NCBI GenBank assembly: GCA_022925895.1
Contig: JAKSYS010000510.1
Coordinates: 1-46,097 of the forward strand
Source: Fragilaria crotonensis
Lineage: Eukaryota; Bacillariophyta; Fragilariophyceae; Fragilariales; Fragilariaceae
DNA length: 46,097 nt
Direction: 5' to 3'
Made by a program: the position numbers and the translations under genes. Numbering within the stretch: the stretch's first letter is position 1; each line of letters begins with the position of its first letter. Positions 1 through 11,310 of the stretch are shown one piece after another. The notes beneath the pieces are model-generated. The model made no database searches, was not told where the DNA came from, and worked only from the letters and a program-made list of their open reading frames with translations.

Positions 1-77
1 TATGGCTGGATTCACGAAACTGATACGTGAGGTAGAATTGTACGTGCTTAGTACGCTATTTATTTAGTGCGCCTACT

Positions 78-3000
78 TTGGAAATAGATGAACACGCAGC
101 ATCACTTGCTTTGCAATCGATCGACCATGACAGCCCACAGCTTAACCAATTCTTGTTATTCTGTGGAGCAGCTGCTGAATATACCTCCTCCATTCTGATG
201 ATGAGCGAAAACACGCTGAAGCTCCGCGGAAAACGCATGCGTCATCAATTTGTGGGAAGCAGCTTTAATGCACTATTTCAAGATGCACGACTTCATCACA
301 TATGGTGGCAAGCCGACACCTTGGTGGATGAAATCAACACAAGATACCAACTTGCAGATGACATGAAGATAGAAAAGGCAGAACTTCTTCGCGTTGTTGG
401 AAAGGAGTATCATGAAAAGTCTATGGAAGGCAACCTCTTCACGGGTTCAAGTGATCAGGAGCAACTCAAGCTCTTTCGACATGACTTTAAAACGCGAGAA
501 AAAAGTGGAAAGCAAGTGAAGTATGACTTTTTCCAGGTAACAGGAAAGGGCGTCCCTGAGTCTTATCCATCAGTGTCAAATGCAGCGGCTTGGAAAGAGC
601 AAAACGCATCAAAGCTCTTGCCTCCTAGAACACGTCAACATGTCGACTACACTTTTCCGTATGCTATTGCAGCAGCGCCATCAAATAAGAAACGGAAACT
701 TGGTGCTGACACCACCACCTCTAGTCACGATGATGGTACGGAAAGTCAAAGGGAAGTGGAGGAGATCTTGTCAGTTCCGTCTTTTCCGTCACCGTCGTCA
801 TCGTATTGGGAATCGGGCGATGCGAGGAAGCTCTTTGCTCCAAAGTTGGTGTTTGGTACCGACTGCGATGTTCGGAAAGTTGTTCTTGATCGGATTGACA
901 AATTGGAGCGAGTCAATAGCGTTGCAAGTGAGTGGAGGGAATTTGTTGATGGCGGTGACCAAGACGATTTGTGTTCAGAGCATGACGTATTTCTCATTCG
1001 ACATCGAAGCATGTATCTTGCCTGTGCTTTGCGTAAGTTTTTGGATGAAGCAGCGACAGCTGCAAGGTGGACTTGGCAGCTTTGTATTGAGCACGCAATA
1101 AAGTTAATGAACGATATTGGAATAGAGACCTATTCACATTGGCGACCATTGGCACGATGGCACCGACGATTGGCATACAGCCCAAACGAAACATTCATGA
1201 AGTCACCAGCACCAAAGTGCGGGTTGCCTCCATTCTTTGTTGAGAATCCTGATGCCATGAATGCATTTAAGGCGTATGGAGTCAGTATCCTAAAAGAACT
1301 GTCAGTGGAGAAGATGCACTCCTATGTTCTCGATACATTGATTCCGATCATGATGTCAAAGGTAGAGCAAGGTGTTCAGGATATTCGGGAATGTGATGAT
1401 GAAGATCCCGCACTCGTGATTGAGGCTTCTTCTGCTCACGAGGATAAGCTTTCTCAAGATACAAAGGAGTACCTTCGGAGTTACGGATTGTCGAAGGTTT
1501 CAATTGCGACAGTTGTGCGGTGGATGCATGCCACAGGTTTCCGGTATAAGAACCGTTGCAAACATTATTTTGTGGATGGGCACGAGAAGCCGGAAACGTT
1601 GGCCTATCGACCTATCTTCACACGTCGGTACCTTTCTTATGAAGTTCAGGCATATCGCTGGATTCAAGTCACTCTCGCTGCTTCTAGGGAACTAGAGGCA
1701 CAAGATCTAGTAGCAAAAAATTGTGGTTATCAATACGTTTGTCCCGTCAATCAAACTGAGATGGTTGAGTATCACGTTGATGCAATTCCAAGCGATGAAA
1801 AACTTGCATTAGGGTCATACGGAGGAAACGTAAGCGTTAGACGAGACTGCAATAAGCCGATAGTGATGTTCATCGGGCAAGACGAGGCAATCTTCAAGCA
1901 ATTTTCGTTTCACTCAAAAATGTGGACTGGTCCCAAAGGCGAGCGACCTCTCCTTCCAAAAGATGAAGGAGCGGGCGTGATGATTTCGTCGTTCATAAGC
2001 AGGGAGCACGGCTTGATTCAGGAATTGAATGATGACACTATACACCGAATCAACGAGATTCGACAAGGAGCTCGGTATGCAGATGAAGAGGCGGCCATGG
2101 AGGTGTACGGTTCTTCACTCAAGCCATTACTTTCTACAGGCAAGTCGCCTTTTCTGACCTTCTTTGATTATGGCGAAAACAAAGACGGATACTGGGATTA
2201 TAATCACATGGTCCTACAATTTGAAGATGTCGTTGACTGCCTAAAGATTTTGCACCCTAACGTACATTTTGTCTTTCTGTTTGACCATTCATCTGGGCAT
2301 GCAAAACAACGCCCTGATGGCTTGAACGCATCAAGAATGAATAAGTCATTCGGTGGCAAGGGCCCCGCTATGCACCCGACGTTGATCGAGAGGGAATTTT
2401 TTCTTGGCCCATTCCAACGTATCCTTGCACCAGGCCAAACTCAGCAATTGGTATTCACCGACACCGATGAGGGACCATTCTGGATGACCCCAGATGATCG
2501 TATTCAGAATCGCTTTGACCAAAATGATGGTGCTGATCCATTGATTGTACAGCGGAACAAATCAGAGCTGATTTCAGCTCTGCACAGCAAAGGAATTACC
2601 AATACAAAAGGAAAGAACAAAAAGGAACTAGTTGCTATGTGTAACAGCAGCAGCATTCCCATTGCTCGGGAAGAGCCTAAAGTAAAGGAAGGCTGGGTTG
2701 GTAAGTCGAAGGGTTTGCTTCAGGTTTTGTGGGAGCGAGGCTTCATCGATGCAAACAATTTATCAAGGTATACACTTACTGGGCGAAAAATGAGCTTGGG
2801 AATGTGGACACGAGCGTGAGTCTTCGCCACATTATGGCCATGTGTCCGGACTACTTGAATGAACAAGGCATGATGGAACACATCGGAACAAAACTTGGTG
2901 TCGAAGTCATGTTGACTCCAAAATGCCACGCCGAACTTGCCGGTGAAGGTGTGGAGTACATGTGGGCATGTAGCAAAGGTGCATATCGCAATCTTGCCTT

Positions 3001-3229
3001 AAAAGAGAAGAAAGGGAAAGAAAATTTCATGACCGGTGTAAGATACAGTTTGTCAGCGCAAGTCCTTTCAATCGAACGCATTCGGAAATTCGCGAAACGA
3101 GCTCGGCAATATCTTCTGGCTTACCATGCAATTGACAGCGGTCAAGCAGGTGCGGAGATTCAACAAGACTGCTCAAAGTATGGACCTGTTGGACTGGAGA
3201 AGCTACTTGGGGAGTTCAAAACACATTGA
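78..3229 (+). CDS. DDE transposase-like protein with SAP/HeH-like segment, interrupted by a -1 frame change
   Basis: Two overlapping frames make one protein of about 1050 residues: the first runs to 2819 and the second takes over near 2789 and ends at 3229. Residues 602 (Asp in GQDEAIF) and 736 (Asp in FDHSSGHAKQRPDG), plus Glu in GEGVEYMW (codon 2953-2955, second frame), fit a DDE triad resembling IS630/Tc1-like endonucleases. Residues about 823-860 (KSELISALHSKG...KNKKELVAM) look like a SAP/HeH DNA-binding helix pair. The break falls in the A run at 2786-2790. One missing A, or -1 slippage on Lys AAA, joins GRK to NELGNV. The first frame is open from position 36, but the codon at 78 is TTG, so the true start is unknown and may lie in an upstream exon or outside the window. 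The family assignment rests on motif memory. Whether it is active is unclear. Confidence 0.6.
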
Positions 3230-3300
3230 TGTGTAATGGACTTCGATTTCAAGTTTGTGATGAATCCAGATTTGACAATCCTTGATCGAGTGGTTGTTGC

Positions 3301-3326
3301 GGCGCCGTAGACTTAGTACGATGTCT
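3301..3326. repeat. Short hairpin downstream of the transposase-like gene
   Basis: GTAGAC and GTCTAC flank a ten-base loop just after the transposase stop. It may be part of the element's end or mere local symmetry. Confidence 0.35.
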
Positions 3327-3404
3327 ACGAGAGAACAAAAAACATTGAATACTAAGACCTACGTGGAGCTACCTCGTGTACCCAGAATTTGCATCCAGCC
3401 ATAG

Positions 3405-3835
3405 AGATTCTGCAGATTCCGTCATGACCACGGACGAGTTTCCACGATTCCAACTTAACCAGGTTTCAGTACAAAGTGACCATGGTGCGGTAATTCTCTC
3501 TAAACATAAATTTCGTCTCGTGGCTTCTACATACAATCAATACTACGAAGAGATGCCTAGACAGAGATTACCGCACCTTCCACGGTCATTTCGTGCTAAC
3601 TTGGTTAAGTTAACATCGTGGAAACTTGTCCGTGGTCATGACGGAATCTCTCTAAACTCTTAAGTGAAACCTCTAAAGTTTTGTCTAATGTCTAAAGTGT
3701 TCCACGGAATCTCTCTCTAATGTCTAAAGTCTTTAGAGAGAATGAGACTTTAGACAAAACTTTAGAGGTTTCAAGAAATGTTTAGAGATTCCGAAGATTC
3801 CGTCATGACCATGGACGAGTTTTCCACGATTTCAA
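3405..3835. repeat. Cluster of nested inverted and direct repeats
   Basis: A block containing ATTCCGTCATGACCA..GGAC..GTTTCCACGAT occurs three times: 3414-3466 (+), inverted at 3601-3657, and + again at 3793-3833. A second inverted pair lies inside: GAAACCTCTAAAGTTTTG near 3666-3684 against its complement near 3753-3775. A smaller hairpin, TGTCTAAAGTC / GACTTTAGACA, joins 3721-3731 to about 3746-3756. The tract could fold into a large cruciform. It may be the 3' end of the adjacent transposon, a MITE, or a foldback element. No protein is encoded there. Confidence 0.75.
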
Positions 3836-3840
3836 AAAGA

Positions 3841-6651
3841 CCAATGCCTGTCGTACTTAGGTTTCCCAACAGCTTCCACGGAAGTTTTAGGTGTCATCCC
3901 TTGTAAACCGAAATAGACTTTTAATCATTCGTTGTATGAACAACCCGTAGAAATTGTTCCTTTGTCTCATAATGATAGTAGTTGTGACATTGCAGACATG
4001 AAATTTAATTTCTTTTCTCTGTTATGACAGATCGTCCTTTCAGAACAAATGTCGATTTCTTTTCGGATGTCGCTTCCATCTGCGAACAAGTTTTGTGTTT
4101 AAAAGAGAATGACCGCAACTTGCAGGTGTATTGTATCATACTTGATGATGTGAGTCATGTATCAAATTACCGTTATACGGTACTACGTCTGCACAGTACG
4201 ACTCGGGATTGAAGGATGACTCCAAACAAGGTAATGCTCACATTTCTATGTTTTAGATAATTCTTAACTGAATCAAGACATGCATTTCTACAAGGATGAT
4301 TTACTTGTAGGATAAACAGTTTATCAGACCCAACGGCTCAATGATATGAATGGCGCCATCCGATTGGTTGAATGGAGATCACCGGTTGATCATTTCATCA
4401 TGGTTAAGAACGGCCACATGTGATGAAATGATGTTGAGCAGATTACGTCGGGACTTGATGAGAAATTGCGTTGGGAGTGTTCTCACGCCTGAATGACCGC
4501 AATACTAAGATGGACGTGTCGTACGGATAAGTAAATGACCGTGGCACGGAACGAGTCAGTCTACCAAAGACAGATTCGTAACAAATCTCCTAAATATTAT
4601 TTCGGCAAGTCATTATTCGATCGGCATAAATGCTGCCACTCTTGTGGATTCGGTATTCCCGGTTTTTCACCCTCGTATACTCTTGCTTGATTCTTTAGGA
4701 GCTTCTAGTAGACTTAACGGAGACAGACATACCTTTTGAACTAAGTGGTATTGAAGCAAACAAGGCTCCTATTTTGAAAGGTACCAACAGGAGGAGCATT
4801 TGTGATTTGGTATTGTTCTTGTTGATGGAATTATTCTGCTGGTTTATGAATTCCTTGACAATGATGCTTGCTGCCTTGGGATAATTAGCCCTGTTGCTTG
4901 CATTGATTACTCCTGACACTCTCTCCGGAATTTGTCAAAGTTTTGCAGCCTTCTACTCAAAAGTGGTGTTGACCATGGCAGTCTACACAAATGTCTACAG
5001 ATTGAGTTTTTGATGTGAGGCTTTCAACACATCAGCATGGTGTGCACAATGATATGATACTCCTTAGGAGGAACCATGTTGTCCTTGTCAAACCAAAGGC
5101 ATGTCATCACCTAATCCTAATTGTTACACCATTTATGATTTCTGAACAATGTATCTCAAAGAGGAATTGGAATTGTCTAGTATGGATAGAGACAAGCAAG
5201 AGAATTGGTGCACGCCGAACAAGGAGGAACCAATTGTCAAGTTCAAGCAATCAGCCAGTTTTTGTGCAACAAGCCTATCATGTGCTCATACAAGCAAAGA
5301 AGCACTCAACAGTCAACTACAGGACAAGTTGTGCAGATTTGCAGTGGATGTCTCTGATTGCTTGTGCAGTACTCCTGGTGACAACAAGGGTCAACAACAG
5401 CAGATGGTAAGGTATCACAATTCATACAAAGCAGCGTGCCCTCCTTTCCACTTTCTCCAGCACAGCTGCACAATAAAAAAAGCATCATGATAATGCATTG
5501 TGTTCAGCATCATCAATATGAAGTAGTATGGATCATGTTTGCTTGTCTACCTGAACAGTATCAATGTATCCTCTGGTGGAGTATGACCCTATCCTGCAGG
5601 CGTAATCTTTATTTCATTGCTCCTGCCAGTGACGCTGTTATTCGAAACAACAAAGGTCCTTTTTTGGCTGCCTTCTTGGATCCACTTTTGCTAACAAAGC
5701 AACAAGTTGAGCATCATTTCCACTTCATCTCGACTCAATTGGCATTTACCTCAATGAGCTGCTTTGACCAATGTGATACTGTTATGGTCAAGAATTCCCA
5801 GAAATGAAACAAATCACATGCAAAGGTTCATTTCCATAAGCATTTTAATATACTCAATTAAAAACATCATTGAGCAATCTCTTTTCAAATCATGCCCCCC
5901 CACTACATTCTGGAGGATGTTGGCTAATTTTGGAGTCCAATGGACATGATGGTCATCCAAATTAAAATGGGAAGCATTTCCAAGGTTCTTGACAAAAGTT
6001 GCGCTAATTTACTGTTCGGTGGCTAGCTCCTTGCAGTACTGCTGAAAATACTTATGGAACTCATGGTACCAATGGTACAAATACTAATAATTGTACTAAT
6101 AAGATATTATAAGTAGAAGTACCTTTTCATTTTTAGTAGTGGAGTATTGGAGTTCTAATTGTACTACCGGTAGCTAATTGTCCTAAATCCTAAACACTTC
6201 ATCATTTCATATATAGATAGTACTGGAATATTGACGTATTGGAATACTGTATTTTGATGTTTTGCAACACGTACGATGTACTGGATTACTCTACTCTCTA
6301 CTAGCTAGTGTATTTGATACTGTACCAGGTACAGCGGTATGTACAGTACCAGGTAGAATGGTTTCGAATGTCGAGTATCGGTACTCGGTGGTACCAGTAC
6401 ACTCGCAGCGCGAGACAGCGACTACAAGTACCGGTAGATCCATATAGCGAAGCGCAAAACAACCAACCAACTGCGCCTCACGCATCGTCCCGACCGACCT
6501 GCTAACAGCAACAGCAACACTGCACGTGACCCACCTTCACAAACATTCCGCTTGCATTATCAGGAAGACGCTAGACTACTCGCTGTACAATTTGGAGCAC
6601 TACATCGGATTCCAATTCTTGATTTGTTGGAGACTCGAGACTTATTCAAGC
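3841..6651. other. Gene-poor AT-rich stretch with possible degraded mobile DNA
   Basis: No convincing gene was found. A 14-15 bp hairpin on ATCATTTCATC / GATGAAATGAT lies at 4388-4433. Between about 4700 and 5950 the sequence is AT-rich with only short open frames on both strands (up to 131 codons), none matching a family I recognise. A cysteine-rich minus-strand frame at 5306-5488 could be a leftover zinc-knuckle-like piece. From about 6050 to 6440 the DNA is rich in GTAC and GGTACC words and leads into the upstream region of the phosducin-like gene. Confidence 0.4.
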
Positions 6652-7452
6652 ATGGAAGGTCAAGGCGTTATCAATTACAATGTGAGCCGTCCATCGTTTG
6701 CCATTTCGACCGAAACGACCGAATTTGACGATGAATTGATACGACGTAGGATTATTTCCTTTGAGGAGTCCATGATGCGCAAGGGTGCATCGCATCAGGA
6801 AGCCATGCGGCTCAAGGAAATGAAGGAAGGGAGGACAAGTCTGAATTGTCCTGACACGGAAGAGACACAAACGGAGGATGCGTTTTTGGAGCAGTATCGT
6901 CAGAAACGATTACAAGAATTGAAAGAACATGCCAGTAGCGGCGGTGGAGGTAGTAATCCACACGGAAAATTCGGCCAGGTCATGCTCATTTCTCGGCAGG
7001 ACTGGGAAGGAGAAGTAAACGAGGCCAGTCAAAGCGCATGGGTTGTGATATCGTTGACGTCGTCCGATGTAGAACGAACTGGATGTATGGAAACAGCTGT
7101 GACGAATCTGGCGAGTAAATTTGTAGATGTCAAGTTTGTTGCCATTCCCCATCAACAAGCCATTGCCAATTGGCCCGAAGACCACCTTCCAACCGTCTTT
7201 CTGTATCGACATGGAAGATTACAACATCAGCTTGTTACCCTTCCCACCACTATATCTGAGGAGCAATTGGAATGGAAACTTGCGCAGTTGGGCGTTTTGG
7301 AAACGGACATGGAGGAAGAGCCGAGTGATCAAAATCGTTCTAGCAGGTTTAAAACGGGCTCGTATCGAGGGACTGTCTTTGGTGGGACGGCGTCCGAGTT
7401 GATGACGAGGGAGTCGCTTGATGCAACGAATGCGTACGATGATGTGGATTGA
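6652..7452 (+). CDS. Phosducin-like protein (thioredoxin-fold CCT cochaperone)
   Basis: This is an intronless 266-residue protein. An acidic, helical N-terminal half (DDELIRRRIISFEESM; DAFLEQYRQKRLQELKE) leads into a thioredoxin-like domain from about residue 105 to 220. The domain includes a segment ending in LPTVFLYRHGRL, which is typical of phosducin-like proteins, and the tail is acidic with a DDVD end. Length and layout fit the PDCL2/PDCL3 group, which in other eukaryotes works in the cytosol with the CCT/TRiC chaperonin on actin, tubulin and cell-cycle clients. There is no CxxC redox site, as expected for this group. ATG 6652 was chosen because the upstream open frame begins only with GTG and adds a segment unlike the family. 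Function is inferred from the fold and motif. Confidence 0.8.
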   Translation: MEGQGVINYNVSRPSFAISTETTEFDDELIRRRIISFEESMMRKGASHQEAMRLKEMKEGRTSLNCPDTEETQTEDAFLEQYRQKRLQELKEHASSGGGGSNPHGKFGQVMLISRQDWEGEVNEASQSAWVVISLTSSDVERTGCMETAVTNLASKFVDVKFVAIPHQQAIANWPEDHLPTVFLYRHGRLQHQLVTLPTTISEEQLEWKLAQLGVLETDMEEEPSDQNRSSRFKTGSYRGTVFGGTASELMTRESLDATNAYDDVD

Positions 7453-7893
7453 TATCGACTGCATATCCCATACTCCCGGAGATGCACCATTGCTTCACGA
7501 CCTTCACGCCCTTCACACAAGAACGAGCACGACATAATTCTCGTGCGATCCAACTGTTGTAGTTCCAATCTTAGGAACACGTCGACCGTCCATCGTTCAT
7601 ACACTTTGAAAATGCACCTTGTGCGAACCAATGTAAACCTATACACGAGTGCTCGGAGCACAAGTAAAAATGAGCATACTTCACTACGCCAATAGAAAAG
7701 ACTAATAGCACCTAGATTCAGAACTACAGCTCAGAAAAAGTCATCAAGAGAGGCACTTGCAAACACCGTGTATTACACAACAATCCAACTACTTCCAACA
7801 AACCATGCTTCAAAAGCTTGAATCCGGATCACACACGTGACGCATAATGTGTGATGCACCGCTGGATGAGGAATCCATGTTCCTAAAACAGGC
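7453..7893. other. Convergent intergenic spacer
   Basis: It lies between the ends of the phosducin-like gene (+) and a glycine-zipper gene (-), so it should hold both 3' ends. I see no RNA gene or repeat. Confidence 0.4.
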
Positions 7894-8313
7894 TCATGCC
7901 ACAACTTGATCGCCCTTGCCTGCACATGCCTTCATTTTCTCCGAGACAACTGTGCATCCCTGCACAATCCCATCGCGACTCTTTTGTAACACTTGATGTT
8001 TCGATTCGTATTCTTGAATTTGTTGCTTCGTCTGAACAATGGATGAACCAGCCTGGCGTGTGACTTTTCCAGGTGGAGTATCGGTCATGGCAACACACGC
8101 CGCACCGACGGCAACACCAAGGCCCACCAATGGACCCAACAAGAGACCACCAACAAGACCTGTCAGGACCGCCACGGAACCCAATTCGGCAAGGGAGGGA
8201 CCATCCTCGTCACTGTTGGTATTGGTGGCGGTGGTGTTCTTGTCATTGTTGTTGTTCTTATCATCCCCTACTGCTCCATTACGATTCGTTACGCGGATTT
8301 TGTAAAGCTTCAT
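7894..8313 (-). CDS. Small glycine-zipper membrane protein, paralog A
   Basis: This 139-residue protein starts at ATG 8313. A polar N-terminal part rich in Asn, Asp and Thr (about residues 10-38) is followed by one hydrophobic Gly/Ala-rich segment (about 42-78; TGLVGGLLLGPLVGLGVAVG) with the small-residue spacing of a glycine zipper. A charged helical tail follows with KHQV and IVQGCTVVSEKMK. The order and the motifs KHQV...IV.GC..VS match the gene at 9774-10280, so the two are paralogs. No signal peptide is evident. Glycine zippers pack membrane helices, but the function here is unknown. Confidence 0.65.
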   Translation of the reverse strand: MKLYKIRVTNRNGAVGDDKNNNNDKNTTATNTNSDEDGPSLAELGSVAVLTGLVGGLLLGPLVGLGVAVGAACVAMTDTPPGKVTRQAGSSIVQTKQQIQEYESKHQVLQKSRDGIVQGCTVVSEKMKACAGKGDQVVA

Positions 8314-8959
8314 GGTTGGTATTTACATCAAACACACACTGGGCCCAAAGTTTCGTCAATGAATGGATGATGAATGGAGGGTGTGTATGGTTGTACAAAA
8401 GCAAAACCGCGACGACTCGATTGTAGTTTTGTGGGGAACCACATGTCCATCAGACGACTCAACGGCTTGACATTGGTTGCCGCCATTTGATTTTTGGCAT
8501 GTCCAGCAACACCGTCTACACGACTTAATAATGTGACCACGGCACCCTTGCAGCCAGAGCAAGGGAATCTCGACTGGATCTGGAGCGTGCGGGGCCAACC
8601 GTCATTCGCATGTACCGTACCTAGCGTAGTGGCACACGTCTAAAGACTCGAATATTTCAGTGGATTCGTATCATTTTTCGATTCCGGGAGTGGACTGCCG
8701 CCAGCAATATCATATGTTTATCATTATGGATATGATACATGCACTTGTATGAAGATGTACAGTGATGGATGCCTACCAGAATTATATTCTCTGTGGCAGT
8801 ACATACCCGGACTAAGTTTACGATACTGTACTACTTGGTACTGGAGTAGGATCACAGCACTCGTTGTCACACGTCACTCCCCTTCATCAAACATGACAAC
8901 ACGACAGTTCGATCTTGTCATGAAGATATGAAAGGATATTGCCGATACTGCGTTTGACC
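8314..8959. promoter_or_regulatory. Divergent intergenic region between glycine-zipper gene A and the cupin gene
   Basis: The two flanking genes diverge from here, so both promoters should lie in this 650 bp. The 80-codon and shorter frames inside look like chance. No specific promoter element can be named with confidence. Confidence 0.4.
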
Positions 8960-9522
8960 ATGTTCCACTTGCAACGATTTGTTTGGACCGTTCTTCCTGC
9001 TGTACTACTGCTGATCTCCGCAGTGGTAGTCCATGGATTTTCTTCTCCAAAACAGCAACAGCGTGACTCTGTTTCTTTTGGAAGATCGCCATTCTTGACA
9101 TCATCGACAGCGCTCTTGGACAAACCCAACATTGAAGTTATTTCGCAGCCAGATGAGGATTTTCTAGAAAAGGAGGGGTGAGTTTCCATTTCATGTTGGA
9201 GTTGCTGGTTTTGGAATGCATTCGAAATGCGACAACTAATTTTGATTTGGATTCTTCTGGTTTTTTGTTGCCAACATTATATCCTTTTGGCGAAATAAGT
9301 GTCTTTAAATGGGGAACTTGGGGTTGCCTTCCCGGAAAGTTTCCCTTGAGCTATGGTGAAAATGAATCTTGCTATCTCCTCAGTGGAAAAGTAACAGTCA
9401 CTCCCGTGGATGGTCGTCCCGCTGCCACGTTTGGAAAGGGCGATTTCGTCACGTTCCCGGCAGGGTTGAGCTGCGAGTGGGATGTCACCGAAGCGGTTCA
9501 GAAGCACTACAAGTTCTTTTGA
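8960..9522 (+). CDS. Cupin domain protein, probably plastid-targeted
   Basis: There are two exons, 8960-9177 and 9300-9522, with a 122 bp GTGAGT...AAG intron. Splicing gives 146 residues and joins EKEG directly to VFKWGTWGC. Residues 1-23 form a hydrophobic signal peptide ending VVVHG. The next residue is Phe, followed by SSPKQQQRDS and further Ser/Arg-rich sequence, which resembles the diatom bipartite plastid signal with Phe after the cleavage site. The cupin domain follows (CYLLSGKVTVTP, then FGKGDFVTFPAGLSCEWDV), ending in KHYKFF. It resembles the single-domain Cupin_3 (DUF861) family, whose enzymatic role is mostly unknown. The start is ATG 8960 because the upstream frame opens only with TTG. 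Confidence 0.75.
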
Positions 9523-9773
9523 AATGTATGGTCTTGAAAGTATACTCCACACTTAATGAAAGGCGGGCGAAACGTTTGTCGCAAATCATGAATATGCACA
9601 TCCTCGCTGACTACACGCTCATTCACATACTCCCAAATAAAGCTATACATTAGTGTTTTATAGTGCATGCCCATTGGTATAATCGGCACCCCACCCATTC
9701 CAAATAATGTCGAACTCACTGAAGCTCAAGCCTCGGTACTAGTACCTGGTATACTCCAGAACTGGTACAACGA

Positions 9774-10280
9774 TTACGCCTTGGCACCACCTGTCTGAGT
9801 GCTGCTCGTAGGAGCATCCTTTGGTTTCAATGTCTTCGAAACAGTCTTACACCCCTTGACAATCACCTTGGAGGTTGTCTCCGAAACTTGATGTTTCTTA
9901 TCCAACTGCTTCAATCGTTCTCCCGCCGAGGCCACGACATCTCCCGATGCCCGAGCAACATCGCCAACCTTACCCTTGGTCGTTGCCGCGACTGCAACTC
10001 CAATCCCAGCTGCAATGGCAATCACAGGCCCAGCCACAATCAATCCGACAATCCCCCCAACTGCCGCAGCACCACCCACTTGACGCTTTGTAAATGTCTT
10101 GGTTGCCGCAGTGGTCGGCTTTTTTCCATCATCGTGTTCCATCTTGTCGTCGTCGTCAATGTCATTGTCCTTCTTGTTCTTGTTGTCCACATGATCTCCG
10201 TTGGTGTCATGAGGCATGCCGTCGACACAGACATGTCCATGGAAGGAATTGCTGGTTTCCGTGGCGTTGTTCTTGGTCAT
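9774..10280 (-). CDS. Small glycine-zipper membrane protein, paralog B
   Basis: This 168-residue protein starts at ATG 10280. A long hydrophilic Asp/Asn/Lys-rich head (residues 1-60, with DNDIDDDDKMEHDDG) precedes a Gly/Ala/Val-rich hydrophobic segment (about 67-97; AAAVGGIVGLIVAGPVIAIA) and a Lys-rich tail with KHQV and VIVKGCKTVSKTLK. The tail motifs and the order match the gene at 7894-8313. Both genes lie on the minus strand on either side of the cupin gene. There is no signal peptide or known domain, so the function is unknown. The hydrophobic stretch is long enough for one membrane pass or a hairpin. Confidence 0.65.
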   Translation of the reverse strand: MTKNNATETSNSFHGHVCVDGMPHDTNGDHVDNKNKKDNDIDDDDKMEHDDGKKPTTAATKTFTKRQVGGAAAVGGIVGLIVAGPVIAIAAGIGVAVAATTKGKVGDVARASGDVVASAGERLKQLDKKHQVSETTSKVIVKGCKTVSKTLKPKDAPTSSTQTGGAKA

Positions 10281-11310
10281 GGTGGAATTTGCTGTTTTGA
10301 AAAACGTTGGCGCTGTCCTTTTATAATCTTTGTGAGACGGCCTCTTTCGAGGCTATTTTTTCAAAACTGAGTATTCTTAAATCGTGGAGAGTTGGAACGT
10401 GAAGGAACGATGGATACATTGGCACGTTGGGATGTAACAGGGATACAACAAGAAAAGTGAGAAACCAGTTTCGTGCCAATCATTGTGTCAATCCCGGACC
10501 TGAATCCCACAAGCACGTTCTGTGACGGAACTAACCGGTACAGTAAGATGTGATACTAAAAACGTACAAGACTGTACACAGTGTATTGGTACTGTATTGT
10601 ATGAAGATGAACTGTACTCCCGTACTGTTCAACCAGTAACGAGTACGAGTACTACAGTGCAGGACACTTATAAACGACACAAATTTGTTAAGAAACATCT
10701 CCCCTACCCTGGATGAAGATAAAAATATTAATCCGACAATGTGCTTCTTGATCAGATTGTTGATTGTTTCCTCGGAATACTTTTTTTTATTTTTGAGTAT
10801 TGAAAGTTTTATTAAGCTCCGAAGGTGCAACATTTTTTCGCAATGGTCACTTTTTATTACATTTCTGGACGATTCAGAGAAATCTAAAATTTGGATCAAG
10901 AATTTGAAACACATTTTTTTCGAAAATACTGAAGCCTACAAATCAACCAAACTCGATCATTGTGTAGGTTCTACAGAGGTCTCAGTATAATACTACTGGA
11001 AGACCTACTGTATCGTACAGTACTAGTACGCACTGTAACCACTTTCTAGATCACTACCGTAGTATAGTCGTACTGGAATGGTGAAGACGGGCTGACAGGT
11101 TATGAGCTCAAACGTGAGTGTAGTACAACAATTGCTGTACAGTACTACAGTGCACACTAGTTGAGAATTTGAAACAAAAATAATAATTGTCGTTTATAAG
11201 TGTCCTGCACTGTATCTCGTGACACCATGACAGATCGCTGTTACTCAAAATGACGATGATGATCGTTTAACTTCACGCATTCTACTCACTCATGCCATTA
11301 TTATAACACC
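10281..11310. other. Intergenic region with GTAC-rich palindromic words
   Basis: It separates glycine-zipper gene B (-) from the SSADH gene (+), so it should hold both promoters. It contains two dense patches of GTAC, AGTACT and GTACAGTAC words (about 10530-10670 and 10990-11160) around an AT-rich core. No gene or RNA is recognised. Confidence 0.4.

Noticed and set aside
2781-2795. Canonical -1 programmed frameshift site
   Set aside because: The zero-frame codons CGA AAA do not form an X XXY YYZ heptamer, and no downstream stem was evident. It is kept only as an open possibility in the findings.
5306-5488. Cysteine-rich minus-strand frame as a zinc-finger gene
   Set aside because: Cysteine spacing fits no known finger, and the surrounding sequence is stop-rich and AT-rich.
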